23,589 nucleotides of DNA, from assembly GCA_964544345.1 (NCBI GenBank), contig CAZJBT010000011.1, positions 1 to 23,589 on the forward strand, in the 5' to 3' direction. This DNA is from CAKTOF01 sp964544345. GTDB taxonomy: Bacteria; Bacillota; Clostridia; Oscillospirales; Oscillospiraceae. Each line of letters begins with the position of its first letter. The first letter of the stretch is position 1. The notes under the pieces were generated by a model. The model was not told where the DNA came from. It did not search any database and was given only the letters and a program-made list of their open reading frames with translations. Below, one piece after another: positions 6,698 to 14,519 of the stretch. The translations under genes and the position numbers were made by a program.

Positions 6698-7333
6698 TCA
6701 AGTCCCCGACACCGCTTCTGCCGGCTCTGCGGCTCCGACCTGCTCGGCCGAGACGGCCGAGACCTCGAACGCCGTGCGCTTCTCGCTGCCGGTCTCAAGT
6801 GTCTTGATGTACTCCCGGCTCTGCAGCCGACCCGTCACCGTAAGACGCGTTCCGACCGGCAGGTCTGCCACCTCGCGCGCCGTCCGACCCCACAAAATGC
6901 ACGGCAGGTAGTCCGCACGGTGATACTGCCGGTTGACCGCCAGCATCACGTCGCAGATCTCCCGGCCGAGCGGCGTGCGCCGGAATACCGGCGCCTTGCA
7001 GATCGCACCTTCGAGCTGCACGCGGTTGTCTGGTTCGCCGTCGCACGCGCGCATCTGCTCGCAGTAGACGGAAATGATCAGCTTGCGCCCGACGCCCATG
7101 CGGTTGTTGAACGACCGGAGCTGCCCGGTCACCTCGACCATCTGCCCGCCGGACAGATCCACTGTTTCAAGCGTCTGCTCCGGCACAATGACGTCGAGCA
7201 CATCCACTGCGCCCGACAGCCGCGCCACGCGCAGCGGAAACGCATAGAACCGCCGTCCGTGGTTCTCGTGGGAAAACGCGGGAAGCTGCGCAAGCTCGCC
7301 GCGCAGCAGAATTTTGTTGGCTGTGTAGTCCAT
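6698..7333 (-). CDS. SSB-like protein with two OB folds
   Basis: This 211-residue protein appears to hold two single-stranded-DNA-binding type OB domains in tandem, at about residues 7-92 and 104-195. The second is the clearer SSB match: NRVQLEGAICKAPVFRR, then YLPCILWGRTA (142-152) and GTRLTVTGRLQSREY (161-175). The first is more diverged but has the same strand order, ending GGQMVEVTGQLRS (62-74). Normal bacterial SSB has one OB fold and an acidic DDDIPF-like tail. This protein lacks that tail and ends in an Ala/Glu-rich stretch, so it is probably not the main replicative SSB. The start at 7333 has GAGGTG just upstream. It precedes thpR in an apparent two-gene unit. Confidence 0.82.
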   Translation of the reverse strand: MDYTANKILLRGELAQLPAFSHENHGRRFYAFPLRVARLSGAVDVLDVIVPEQTLETVDLSGGQMVEVTGQLRSFNNRMGVGRKLIISVYCEQMRACDGEPDNRVQLEGAICKAPVFRRTPLGREICDVMLAVNRQYHRADYLPCILWGRTAREVADLPVGTRLTVTGRLQSREYIKTLETGSEKRTAFEVSAVSAEQVGAAEPAEAVSGT

Positions 7334-7396
7334 TCTTCCACCTCTCCGCTATGAATCTCCTGGAAGAATCCTATTCGCAGCCTGTACACAATATGC

Positions 7397-7423
7397 AAAA
7401 ACCCCTGCCCAGACGGGCAGGGG
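7397..7423 (-). terminator. Intrinsic terminator of the AI-2E family gene
   Basis: On the minus strand a perfect 9-bp stem (CCCCTGCCC with GGGCAGGGG) around GTCT is followed by TTTTTG, nine bases past the stop codon of the permease. Confidence 0.93.
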
Positions 7424-7431
7424 CGTTGTCT

Positions 7432-8706
7432 CTATTCAACTGTTATTTCACTTTCCTGCGGTTCCGGATCAGGCGCTGGCGGCTCATCCACCGCGTCCAG
7501 CTCAGCTACAGATCGCACCGCGTAATAGCGTGCCGTCCGCGTGGCATGCCCCTTGCGCTCCAGCCGTTCGTTGACCCACTCGGTGATGAGCGTGTAGAGC
7601 ACCGCGAACACCGGCACGCCAAACAGCATGCCAGCGAAGCCGAACAGGCTGCCCGCCACCGTGATCGACACGACGACCCAGAAGCCGGACAGCCCCGTCG
7701 CGTCGCCGAGGATATGCGGCCCAATGAGGTTGCCGTCGAGCTGCTGGAGCACCAGGATGAACACGATAAAATAGAAGCACTGCAGCGGACTGACCAGCAG
7801 GATCAGGATCGCGCTCGGGATCGCGCCGATATACGGGCCGAAAAACGGGATGACGTTCGTCACGCCGACGATCGTCGCGATCAGCGGCGGGAACGGCAGC
7901 TTCAGCACGCTCATGCCGATGAAGCAGAGCACACCGATGATCAGAGAATCGAGGATCTTTCCTGTGATGAAGCCGCCGAAGATCCGGTTGCAGAGGCGCC
8001 CCACCTCCATAATACGGTCGGCGCGCTCCGGCCGGAAGACGGCGATAATAATTTTTTTCGACTGCGCCAGAAATTTATCGCGCGAGGCGAGAATATAAAT
8101 GGAAATAATGAGACCAATGATGGCGATCATCAGACCCTTGACCAGCGAAAACACAGAGGTCGTCACTGTGACCATAACGGTTTGAATCGCGCCGGGCAGG
8201 TCATTCTCCAGCCAGTTTTCCAGCCAGGTATAAAACCGCTCGAGCACTGTGTCGGCATATCCCTTCAGTTCCGGCTGATCCTCAAGCAGCTTCAGCACCC
8301 AATTTTTCGCCGTCTCATAGTAGCCGGACAGGTTGGACACGATGCCTGTGATGGTCGAAACAAGCTGCGGCAGAAGCAGGGCGACAAATGCGTACACCAG
8401 CGCGATCACCACCACCATTGCGGCCATGATACCGACCGCGCGGCTCGCGTTGCGCGCCCGGCGCGCGGAGACGCCGCGCTTCTCCAGGAACGGGTACAGG
8501 TACCGCTCCACCGCCTTCACGATCGGGTTGAGCAGATAGGCAAATGCAATGCCATAGAGGATCGGCGCGAGGATTTGGAGCAGAGATCGCGCTGCGCTGA
8601 CAACGCCCGAAAAATTCGTCAGCATGATCACTGCGAGCAGCAGAGCCAGCAGCGTCAGGAACGCGGTCAGACCCCATTTGAAATAATGTTTGTGTTCTTC
8701 GTGCAT
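7432..8706 (-). CDS. AI-2E family transporter (YdiK/PerM-like permease)
   Basis: A 424-residue polytopic membrane protein of the AI-2E (PF01594) family. Members have been linked to autoinducer-2 export, Na+/H+ exchange or export of other small molecules, so the substrate is open. Family features include N-terminal helices with ILAPILYGIAFAYLLNPIV (residues about 45-63), a soluble helical segment, and the conserved GVTNVIPFFGPYIGAIP motif in the C-terminal half. The motif is followed by LQQLDGNLIGPHILG. The C-terminus ends in a Pro/Glu-rich cytoplasmic tail (PPAPDPEPQESE), which is unusual but not unique. The ATG at 8706 is preceded by GGGAGG. It has its own promoter and terminator and so appears monocistronic. 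Confidence 0.92.
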   Translation of the reverse strand: MHEEHKHYFKWGLTAFLTLLALLLAVIMLTNFSGVVSAARSLLQILAPILYGIAFAYLLNPIVKAVERYLYPFLEKRGVSARRARNASRAVGIMAAMVVVIALVYAFVALLLPQLVSTITGIVSNLSGYYETAKNWVLKLLEDQPELKGYADTVLERFYTWLENWLENDLPGAIQTVMVTVTTSVFSLVKGLMIAIIGLIISIYILASRDKFLAQSKKIIIAVFRPERADRIMEVGRLCNRIFGGFITGKILDSLIIGVLCFIGMSVLKLPFPPLIATIVGVTNVIPFFGPYIGAIPSAILILLVSPLQCFYFIVFILVLQQLDGNLIGPHILGDATGLSGFWVVVSITVAGSLFGFAGMLFGVPVFAVLYTLITEWVNERLERKGHATRTARYYAVRSVAELDAVDEPPAPDPEPQESEITVE

Positions 8707-8737
8707 GCGCTCCCGCCCTCCCTTCTTCTATTGTTTT

Positions 8738-8766
8738 AAAGTATCACATCCGCAGACCTCCGTCAA
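8738..8766 (-). promoter_or_regulatory. Promoter of the AI-2E family gene
   Basis: On the minus strand, TTGACG (8761-8766), 17 bases, then TACTTT (8738-8743), about 32 bases before the start codon. Confidence 0.6.
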
Positions 8767-8850
8767 GGAACGTGTTTTCATTCCCCACCGGAATCTTCCG
8801 GTTTATCTGCCGGTTTCCGAAAAAATTCATGCTTTTTTCATGATTTGTCT

Positions 8851-8879
8851 GGTCAGGCGGCCTATAATCCATTATAATA
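8851..8879 (+). promoter_or_regulatory. Promoter of the zinc-ribbon membrane protein gene
   Basis: TGGTCA (8851-8856), 17 bases, then a perfect TATAAT (8874-8879). A second TATAAT at 8864-8869 lacks a good -35. The start codon is 56 bases downstream. Confidence 0.6.
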
Positions 8880-8934
8880 GATAATAGCAAAAGAAATTGA
8901 CGGCATGCAATATGCCGAAGGGAGGACTTGTCTT

Positions 8935-9582
8935 ATGAAGTACTGCAAATCATGCGGTGCCGCTCTGCTCGACGGGTTCCGGTTCTGCGTCCAGTGCGGC
9001 GCGACCATCGAACCCGACCAGCCGGAGGAGGCCGCATCCGAGCCGGCCGCCGCCGATCCCCCGGCAGCTCCCGCGCAGCCCCATTCCATGTCCGGGATGC
9101 CGGAGTACATTCCCGAGTATTCCGCTGAGCCGGCGGCCGCTGCAGAACCTGTCGCGCCGGCGTTTACCGAGCCGAAGCTCACCGAGCCGGCATTTGCCGA
9201 GCCAGTCCAGCCCGTGGTGCCGCGTCCGGACGAGCCGGCTTTGTACTCCAATCCGCTCCCCACACTGGAGCCGCAGATTCCGGCGAATAACGGCACGAAC
9301 GGTCTGCTCGGCTTTGATGGTGCATTTGTCGCGCTGCTCCTGTTTTGTCTGCCGGTCGTCGGCCTGATCACCGCCATCATCTGGGCGCTGGGCGGCGCGA
9401 AGAACGCAAGCCGCAAGAACCTCGCCCGCGCCTATCTGCTGCTTGTGCTGGCCGTGTGTCTGTTCGGTGGCTGTATGGCGCTGCTCGTCTGGCTGATTGC
9501 CGGCGATCAGATGCGTGAATTCTTCGATCTGCTCCGCTCCTGGTTCCAGGCGCAGGCAGCCATACTGCCCTGTGTTCTTTGA
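8935..9582 (+). CDS. Zinc-ribbon membrane protein with Pro/Glu-rich linker
   Basis: A 215-residue protein with three visible parts. An N-terminal zinc ribbon has C4-x2-C7 and C18-x2-C21. A low-complexity linker (about 27-117) is rich in Pro, Ala and Glu, with repeated xEP units such as FTEP, LTEP and FAEP. Two membrane helices follow (about 129-152 and 164-189), then a short amphipathic tail. The N-terminal ribbon is likely cytoplasmic. Proteins of this shape are common in Clostridia and have no assigned function. The ATG at 8935 has GGGAGG upstream; the ten-codon upstream extension lacks a ribosome binding site. It has its own promoter and terminator. Confidence 0.85.
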   Translation: MKYCKSCGAALLDGFRFCVQCGATIEPDQPEEAASEPAAADPPAAPAQPHSMSGMPEYIPEYSAEPAAAAEPVAPAFTEPKLTEPAFAEPVQPVVPRPDEPALYSNPLPTLEPQIPANNGTNGLLGFDGAFVALLLFCLPVVGLITAIIWALGGAKNASRKNLARAYLLLVLAVCLFGGCMALLVWLIAGDQMREFFDLLRSWFQAQAAILPCVL

Positions 9583-9602
9583 CTTCTCGTTTTATCCTGC
9601 GT

Positions 9603-9633
9603 CCCGCTGCCCGTCTGGGCGGCGGGGCTTTTT
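9603..9633 (+). terminator. Intrinsic terminator of the zinc-ribbon gene
   Basis: A 10-bp stem (CCCGCTGCCC with GGGCGGCGGG, one G-U) around GTCT is followed by GCTTTTT, 20 bases after the stop codon. Confidence 0.9.
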
Positions 9634-9829
9634 CTGCCCAAAATACGGCAGAATACATAACAAAGCGCCCCGGCGTTTGTGAACAAATCCAATTATCGGC
9701 TCAGGGCAGATTTTTATGCAACCATCTGATTTCGTTGATTCGGGTCTGTACAATTTAGGCGCATTGTGTTATATTTAGCGTTAGCTTATTTGGTTCTCCT
9801 CAGACTCGATGGAAAGGAATGCGAAAAAC
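9634..9829. other. Intergenic region upstream of the OFA-type carrier
   Basis: No gene seen. An AT-richer stretch holds a weak promoter candidate, TGTACA (9747-9752), 17 bases, TATATT (9770-9775) on the plus strand. An imperfect hairpin with arms ACAAA-G-CGCC and GGCGTTTGT lies at about 9661-9681. Confidence 0.35.
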
Positions 9830-11083
9830 GTGAAAAAAACCAAATCCTGTCTTCCTGCGATCGTCGGCGCTCTGGTCGTGCAGCTCTGCGTCGGTATTCT
9901 CTATCTTTGGAGTGCGCTGCGCGCCGACATCGTCAAGTCCTTCCAGTGGAGCGACAGTGCGGCCGGCATGGTCTCCTCGTATATGATTTTCGCCTTTGTC
10001 TTCGGCAACTTGATCGGCGGTTTCCTGAATGACAAGAAGGGGCCGAAGCTCACCTGCATTCTGGGCGTCATTCTGTTCTCTCTCGGCGTCGGTCTGACTG
10101 CGCTGCTCACGCCGTCTACCATCGGCCTGCTGAACGTGACCTACGCCGTGATGGCCGGTCTCGGCTCCGGCTTTGCCTATGGCGCGTGCATCTCCTGCAT
10201 CCAGAAGTGGCTGCCGCACAAGCGCGGCTTGGCCTCTGGTCTTGCGTGCAGTGCCTTCGGCCTGTCCACAGTCATCTTTACGCCGCTGTCCACGGTGCTG
10301 ATGAACGCGTTCCGCGACGCCGCCGGCGTTGTGGACTTCACCCCGGTGTTTCTGATCCTGGCCGGTGTGTTCGCCGTGCTGGGTCTCATTGCCTGCTGCT
10401 TCATCTCTCTGCCGGATGAAGTCTATCTGGCCAAGCTGAATCTGCCGAAGGCGGCCGTCTCCGGCGCAGTCAACTACACGCTCGGCCAGTCCCTTAAAAA
10501 GCCCGTTTTCTGGGCGCTGTTCTTCTCGATCTTCTTCATCAACGGCACCTGGAATCTGTGCGTGCCGCTGATCAAGAACCTTGGCATCGTCCGCGGTCTG
10601 ACGACGAGCGCCGCCGTGTTCTGTGTCTCCTTCACCGGCATCACCAACGCCGCCGGCCGTCTCATCATGGCCACGCTGTCCGACAAGCTCGGCCGCTCGA
10701 TCACGATGTACGTGCTCTGTGCCATCACCCTGGTCGGCGCCATCCTGATGACATTTATCACTGGCTATGGCTACTTCGTGACCATTGCGCTGATCGCGTT
10801 CGCCTACGGCGGCCCTTCCGCGATAAACGCCGCGCTGTGCACCGACCTGTTCGGGCCGAAGAACTCCGGCACAAACTATGGCGTGGCCATGCTCGCGCTT
10901 GGCTTCAGCTCGATCTTCTTCAACTTCATTGCGAACAGCGTCATCAAGGCCTCCGTCAATGTCGACGCCGGCACTGCTGTCGGCATCATGCCCACTTTTA
11001 TCATGGGCGCTGTCACTGCGGTCATCCCCGTGTTCCTGATGCTCTACATCAACAACTATCTCAAGAAGCGCAAGACCGCCTGA
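9830..11083 (+). CDS. MFS transporter, OFA (oxalate/formate antiporter) family
   Basis: A major facilitator protein of about 417 residues with 12 predicted membrane helices. The OFA subfamily is indicated by the N-terminal LPAIVGALVVQLCVGILYLWSAL helix and the GLGSGFAYGACISC and WLPHKRGLASGLACSAFG segments of the first half. The second half has the related GRLIMATLSDKLGR loop and PSAINAALCTDLFGPKNSGTNYG. Known members exchange small organic anions such as oxalate/formate; the substrate here is not determined. The start is uncertain: an ATG at 9809 lacks a ribosome binding site, whereas the GTG at 9830 has AAGGA 11 bases upstream and is preferred. Minus-strand ylmH and DUF896 genes separate it from the molybdopterin enzyme, so any functional link is inference. 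Confidence 0.9.
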   Translation: MKKTKSCLPAIVGALVVQLCVGILYLWSALRADIVKSFQWSDSAAGMVSSYMIFAFVFGNLIGGFLNDKKGPKLTCILGVILFSLGVGLTALLTPSTIGLLNVTYAVMAGLGSGFAYGACISCIQKWLPHKRGLASGLACSAFGLSTVIFTPLSTVLMNAFRDAAGVVDFTPVFLILAGVFAVLGLIACCFISLPDEVYLAKLNLPKAAVSGAVNYTLGQSLKKPVFWALFFSIFFINGTWNLCVPLIKNLGIVRGLTTSAAVFCVSFTGITNAAGRLIMATLSDKLGRSITMYVLCAITLVGAILMTFITGYGYFVTIALIAFAYGGPSAINAALCTDLFGPKNSGTNYGVAMLALGFSSIFFNFIANSVIKASVNVDAGTAVGIMPTFIMGAVTAVIPVFLMLYINNYLKKRKTA

Positions 11084-11091
11084 GAACAACG

Positions 11092-11125
11092 AACGCCCGC
11101 ATCCGGTTGGATGCGGGCGTTTTTT
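11092..11125 (+). terminator. Intrinsic terminator of the OFA-type carrier
   Basis: A perfect 13-bp stem (AACGCCCGCATCC with its complement) around GGTT is followed by a T-run, starting nine bases after the stop codon. Confidence 0.95.
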
Positions 11126-11183
11126 ATGGTTCGTCCTTTTCTCACGGCCGTTTTGGAGCGCACCGGCGAGGCAGGCACGTCAC

Positions 11184-11396
11184 TTATCGAAAGCCCTCTT
11201 TTTTCTTCAGCTTGTGCTTCCCCTTTTTGTCCACGATATAGGTGTTGTCAAGCTGGCCGGTCAGGCTCGCGCGCACCGCCGCGATATACTCCTTCCGCAG
11301 CGCGTCGCGCTCTGCCGTCTCCGCCTCGGTCAAGCCCTCCGCCTTGGCCTTGTGCGCCAGCTCATTGATACGGTCGATCTTTTCCTGGTCAATCAT
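11184..11396 (-). CDS. DUF896 family protein (YnzC-like)
   Basis: A 70-residue protein typical of the small DUF896 family found across Firmicutes. The N-terminus MIDQEKIDRINELAHKAK and the LTEAETAERDALRKEYIAA helix form the expected helical hairpin. The LDNTYIVDKKGKHKL tail is also characteristic. B. subtilis YnzC has been linked to the SOS-region gene yneA, but the family has no firm function. The ATG at 11396 has GAGGGA upstream. It lies nine bases after ylmH and surely shares its transcript. Confidence 0.93.
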   Translation of the reverse strand: MIDQEKIDRINELAHKAKAEGLTEAETAERDALRKEYIAAVRASLTGQLDNTYIVDKKGKHKLKKKEGFR

Positions 11397-11405
11397 AGCG
11401 ATCCC

Positions 11406-12200
11406 TCACAGATATTTTTGAATGGTCACAGCCGTTCGCCCCTTGCGCGTCGTGCCATCCACGCTGGCCAGGCGCAGCTTCCCCTGCCCGCGCACCGTGA
11501 TCACGCCGCCCGGCGTGACGGCTCTGTCCGGCTTGTCGCACAGCAGATGGTCGAGCGTCACCGCGCCGCGTCGGATCAGCTCTGCGGCGGCAGAACGGCT
11601 CAGATTACAGCCCGCAGCCACAACGCTATCGAGCCGGAGCGCGGAAATACTCTCACGCTTTTCGACTACCTTCGGCGGCGGCGCCTGGAGCGCTTCGAGC
11701 GCGAGCGGCGCAAGCGTCAGATGCGTCCGCCCGGCAGAGGTCAGGTTCTGCAGCACATAGGGCAGGATCTCACGCAACACCAGAAAATCACACCGACCCG
11801 CATCGACATAGATGTCGCCGACCGTCTCGCGCTTGATGCCGCTGCCCATCAGCGAGCCGAACAGATCGCGGTGGGTCAGCTTGTCCTCCGGACGGAACAC
11901 GGCGCGCACCGCGGCGATCGGCCCGTCGTCTCCCATCAGCCAGCTCTCATCCAGATACTCCGGCAGGAAGCAGCACACGGTGCGTTCCGCCTGCGGCGTG
12001 CCGCCGAAGAATGTAAACGCGGCGCACCCCGCCGCGCGCAGCATCCGCTCCGCCAGCACCTGCTCCCGATCCGTCAGAAAACATGTCGCAGCCGGAATGC
12101 ATTTCCGCTCCGCCGCTGCCATTTTATCCAATACCCGTGCAAAGAGGAGCTTATCCTCGTCCGTCTGCGCGTATTTTGCAATCAAAACCGATTTTTCCAT
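11406..12200 (-). CDS. ylmH: YlmH-type RNA-binding protein with S4 domain
   Basis: The 264-residue product matches YlmH. It has an N-terminal alpha/beta domain, a central segment with FRPEDKLTHRDLFGSLMGSGI-KRETVGDIYV, and a C-terminal S4 RNA-binding domain (about 187-245; LRLDSVVAAGCNLSRSAAAEL). In Firmicutes ylmH often lies in the division cluster near divIVA; it has been associated with stalled ribosome rescue. Here it sits apart, paired with a DUF896 gene. The ATG at 12200 follows GAGGTG. The open frame continues far upstream to 13412, but that part is antisense to the molybdopterin enzyme and is an artefact of GC-rich coding. Confidence 0.92.
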   Translation of the reverse strand: MEKSVLIAKYAQTDEDKLLFARVLDKMAAAERKCIPAATCFLTDREQVLAERMLRAAGCAAFTFFGGTPQAERTVCCFLPEYLDESWLMGDDGPIAAVRAVFRPEDKLTHRDLFGSLMGSGIKRETVGDIYVDAGRCDFLVLREILPYVLQNLTSAGRTHLTLAPLALEALQAPPPKVVEKRESISALRLDSVVAAGCNLSRSAAAELIRRGAVTLDHLLCDKPDRAVTPGGVITVRGQGKLRLASVDGTTRKGRTAVTIQKYL

Positions 12201-12219
12201 CGCTGCACCTCGCGAGTGT

Positions 12220-12248
12220 ATCTTATCACGCCGAGCGCCTGTACGCAA
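12220..12248 (-). promoter_or_regulatory. Promoter of the ylmH-DUF896 unit
   Basis: On the minus strand, TTGCGT (12243-12248), 17 bases, then TAAGAT (12220-12225), 20 bases before the ylmH start codon. Its -35 directly abuts the -35 of the divergent promoter. Confidence 0.65.
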
Positions 12249-12277
12249 TTGACTTTTTCTCATAAATCCGATACCAT
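12249..12277 (+). promoter_or_regulatory. Promoter of the molybdopterin oxidoreductase gene
   Basis: TTGACT (12249-12254), 17 bases, then TACCAT (12272-12277). The -10 covers the ATG at 12276, which argues that this ATG is not the start codon and supports the TTG at 12300. Confidence 0.6.
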
Positions 12278-12299
12278 GGCAGCAAAGGAGCTGATCGTC

Positions 12300-14477
12300 T
12301 TGGCTACTACCGAGTTCAAAGCAGCCTGCCGCGGCTGCCACGGCGGCTGCATGCACATCCTGACGGTGGAGGACGGCCGCGTCGTCCGCGTGCGTCCCGA
12401 TCCGGACGGGCCGCTGAATCACGGCCATGCCTGTGTCAAGGGCATGAGTATCATCGAGCAAATGTACCACCCGGATCGGCTCACCCATCCGCTGCGCCGT
12501 GCCGGCGCGCGCGGTTCGGGCAAGTGGGAGCGCATCAGTTGGGAGACGGCCTACGACGAGATCGCCAAAAACATCGGCGGGCTGATGCGCGACTATGGCA
12601 AGGAATCTGTCGCCATCATCTCCGGCACAGGACGGCACCATCTGGCGCAGTTCTGGCGCTTTGGCAACGTACTTGGTACGCCGAATGCGACCTCGTCCGG
12701 TGCGCTGATCTGTCTCGGTCCACGCAAAAATGCGGGCGAATTCACCGCAGGTCTGTTCGCCGGCGTCGACTATTACGGCGACGTCCTGCCCGCCGGCATC
12801 CTCGTCTGGGGCGCAAACCCGGCGGTGAGCGGCGCAGACGGCGAGCTGCAGTGGCATATCAAGGACGCGGCAAAGCGCGGCGTACACCTCATCGTCGTCG
12901 ATCCGCAGCCGACCGAGCTGGCCAAGAAGGCGGACGTCTGGCTGCGTCTGCGCCCCGGCACCGACGGCGCGCTGGCGCTCGGCATCCTGAACGCGCTGAT
13001 CACCGAAGACCTCTATGACCATGACTTCGTCGAAAACTGGACATATGGCTTTGACGCGCTGAAAGCCCGCTGCGCCGAATACGACCTGCGCCGCGTCAGT
13101 GAGATCACCTGGGTGCCGCAGGAGAAGATCGTCAAAGCCGCGCGGCTGCTCGCCTCCGTCAAGCCGTTCTCCCTTGAGTGGGGCACCGGCGTCGAGCAGA
13201 GCACCAATGCCATCCAGACCTGCCGCGCCATCTACATGATCCCGGCGCTGACCGGCAACTACGACGTTCCCGGCGGCTTTGTCGAGAGCAAGGAGATCGC
13301 GCCGACCGCCGATCCGCTGTTCGACCGGCTCTCGCCCGAGATGGCAAAAAAGTGCATCACGGGCGGCTATCCGCTCAACGACGGCACCATGTCGCCCAAG
13401 CTGTTTGGCCACCCGTGGCTGACGCTCGACGCCATCCGCACCGGCAAGCCCTATCAGATCCGCGGCCTGTTCTCAAACGCGAACAATACGCTGCTCTCCG
13501 TGCCGGACAGCCTGCACTCATATGAGTGCCTGAAAGCGCTGGACTACTTCGTCTATATGGACTTTTTCCTGACGCCGACCGCCGAGCTGGCGGATATCGT
13601 GCTGCCTGCGGCGCTCTGGCCGGAGGTCGACAGCGTCTACTGCATGCCGGAATTCGGCGACCAGGCCGCGCTGTGTATGCGCAAGGCCGTACAAGTCGGC
13701 GAATGCAAATCCGACGAGGATTTCTTTCTCGAGCTGTGCCAGCGCATGGGGCTTGACTACGGCGCATCCAGCCAGCGGGAGATCCTCGACGGTCAGCTCG
13801 CCGAGATGGGCCGCCGCCGCCCGGAATACGCCGGGATGGACTTCGATGCGTTCGCACAGCTCGGCTACGTCGTGCCGGAGCGTACCTATTACAACTACAA
13901 AACACGCGGCGGCTTCCGCACGCCGTCCGGCAAATTCGAGCTGTGGTCGCATGCGATGGCCAACGCCGGCCAGGACCCGCTCCCGTGTTGGAACGAGCTT
14001 CCGGAAAGCCCCGTCAGCCGCCCCGATCTGCTTGAGCGTTACCCGCTGGTGCTGACGACCGGCAGCCGGCTCCAGCCGTATTTCATCTCCAACAACCGCC
14101 AGATCCGCTCGCTGCGGCGGCTCGCGCCGCTGCCCACTGTGACGCTTCACCCCGACACTGCGAAGGCCGCCGGCATCGCAGAGGGCGACTGGATCTGGAT
14201 CGAGACGGCGCGTGGGAAGATCACGCAGCGCGCCCACCTTGAACCAGAGATCGACCCGCGCGTGGTCAACTGCGAGATGGGCTGGTGGTATCCGGAGGCC
14301 GGCGCGCCGGACTATGACTGGGCGCTCTCAAACGCAAACGTGCTCACCGCCGGCGCGCCGCCGTGCGATCCGGTCGGCGGCGCCTATCAGCTCCGCGGCC
14401 TGCTCTGCCGCGTATTCCCCAACCCGGACGGGAAAAAAGTCGAAGCACGCTACGAGGCGTGGAGCAAGCAGGCGTAA
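12300..14477 (+). CDS. Molybdopterin-dependent oxidoreductase, DMSO reductase superfamily
   Basis: A 725-residue catalytic subunit binding a bis-pyranopterin Mo or W cofactor. The N-terminal 4Fe-4S motif is C10-x2-C13-x3-C17-x27-C45. The Mo/W ligand region TSSGALICLGPRKNAG (131-146) offers Cys138 as the likely metal ligand. VWGANPAVSGAD and LIVVDPQPTELAKKADVWLRLRPGTDGAL carry cofactor contacts, and a C-terminal molydopterin-binding domain begins near PLVLTTGSRLQPYFISNN. No Tat signal is present, so it is probably cytoplasmic. No Fe-S electron-transfer or membrane-anchor subunit lies nearby, unlike DmsABC or PsrABC. Lone subunits of this superfamily include acetylene hydratase-like enzymes, transhydroxylases and gut catechol dehydroxylases. 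The TTG start has AAAGGAG nine bases upstream. The substrate is unknown. Confidence 0.92.
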   Translation: MATTEFKAACRGCHGGCMHILTVEDGRVVRVRPDPDGPLNHGHACVKGMSIIEQMYHPDRLTHPLRRAGARGSGKWERISWETAYDEIAKNIGGLMRDYGKESVAIISGTGRHHLAQFWRFGNVLGTPNATSSGALICLGPRKNAGEFTAGLFAGVDYYGDVLPAGILVWGANPAVSGADGELQWHIKDAAKRGVHLIVVDPQPTELAKKADVWLRLRPGTDGALALGILNALITEDLYDHDFVENWTYGFDALKARCAEYDLRRVSEITWVPQEKIVKAARLLASVKPFSLEWGTGVEQSTNAIQTCRAIYMIPALTGNYDVPGGFVESKEIAPTADPLFDRLSPEMAKKCITGGYPLNDGTMSPKLFGHPWLTLDAIRTGKPYQIRGLFSNANNTLLSVPDSLHSYECLKALDYFVYMDFFLTPTAELADIVLPAALWPEVDSVYCMPEFGDQAALCMRKAVQVGECKSDEDFFLELCQRMGLDYGASSQREILDGQLAEMGRRRPEYAGMDFDAFAQLGYVVPERTYYNYKTRGGFRTPSGKFELWSHAMANAGQDPLPCWNELPESPVSRPDLLERYPLVLTTGSRLQPYFISNNRQIRSLRRLAPLPTVTLHPDTAKAAGIAEGDWIWIETARGKITQRAHLEPEIDPRVVNCEMGWWYPEAGAPDYDWALSNANVLTAGAPPCDPVGGAYQLRGLLCRVFPNPDGKKVEARYEAWSKQA

Positions 14478-14482
14478 AATTT

Positions 14483-14510
14483 GCCGCCCACCGGAACGCC
14501 GGTGGGCGGC
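14483..14510. terminator. Hairpin between convergent genes, probable terminator
   Basis: A perfect 12-bp stem (GCCGCCCACCGG with its complement) around AACG. On the minus strand it is followed by AAATTTTA; on the plus strand T content is poor. It likely limits read-through between the molybdopterin gene and the convergent membrane protein gene. Confidence 0.6.
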
Positions 14511-14519
14511 ATCGTTGCC

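Noticed and set aside
11214..12299. N-terminal extension of the molybdopterin enzyme to 1087 residues
   Set aside because: The extension is antisense to DUF896 and ylmH and crosses both promoters; the conserved domain begins after 12300.
12201..13412. Long minus-strand open frame continuing ylmH upstream across the molybdopterin gene
   Set aside because: It is antisense to a gene with clear cofactor motifs and has no family features. YlmH starts naturally at 12200 with a ribosome binding site.
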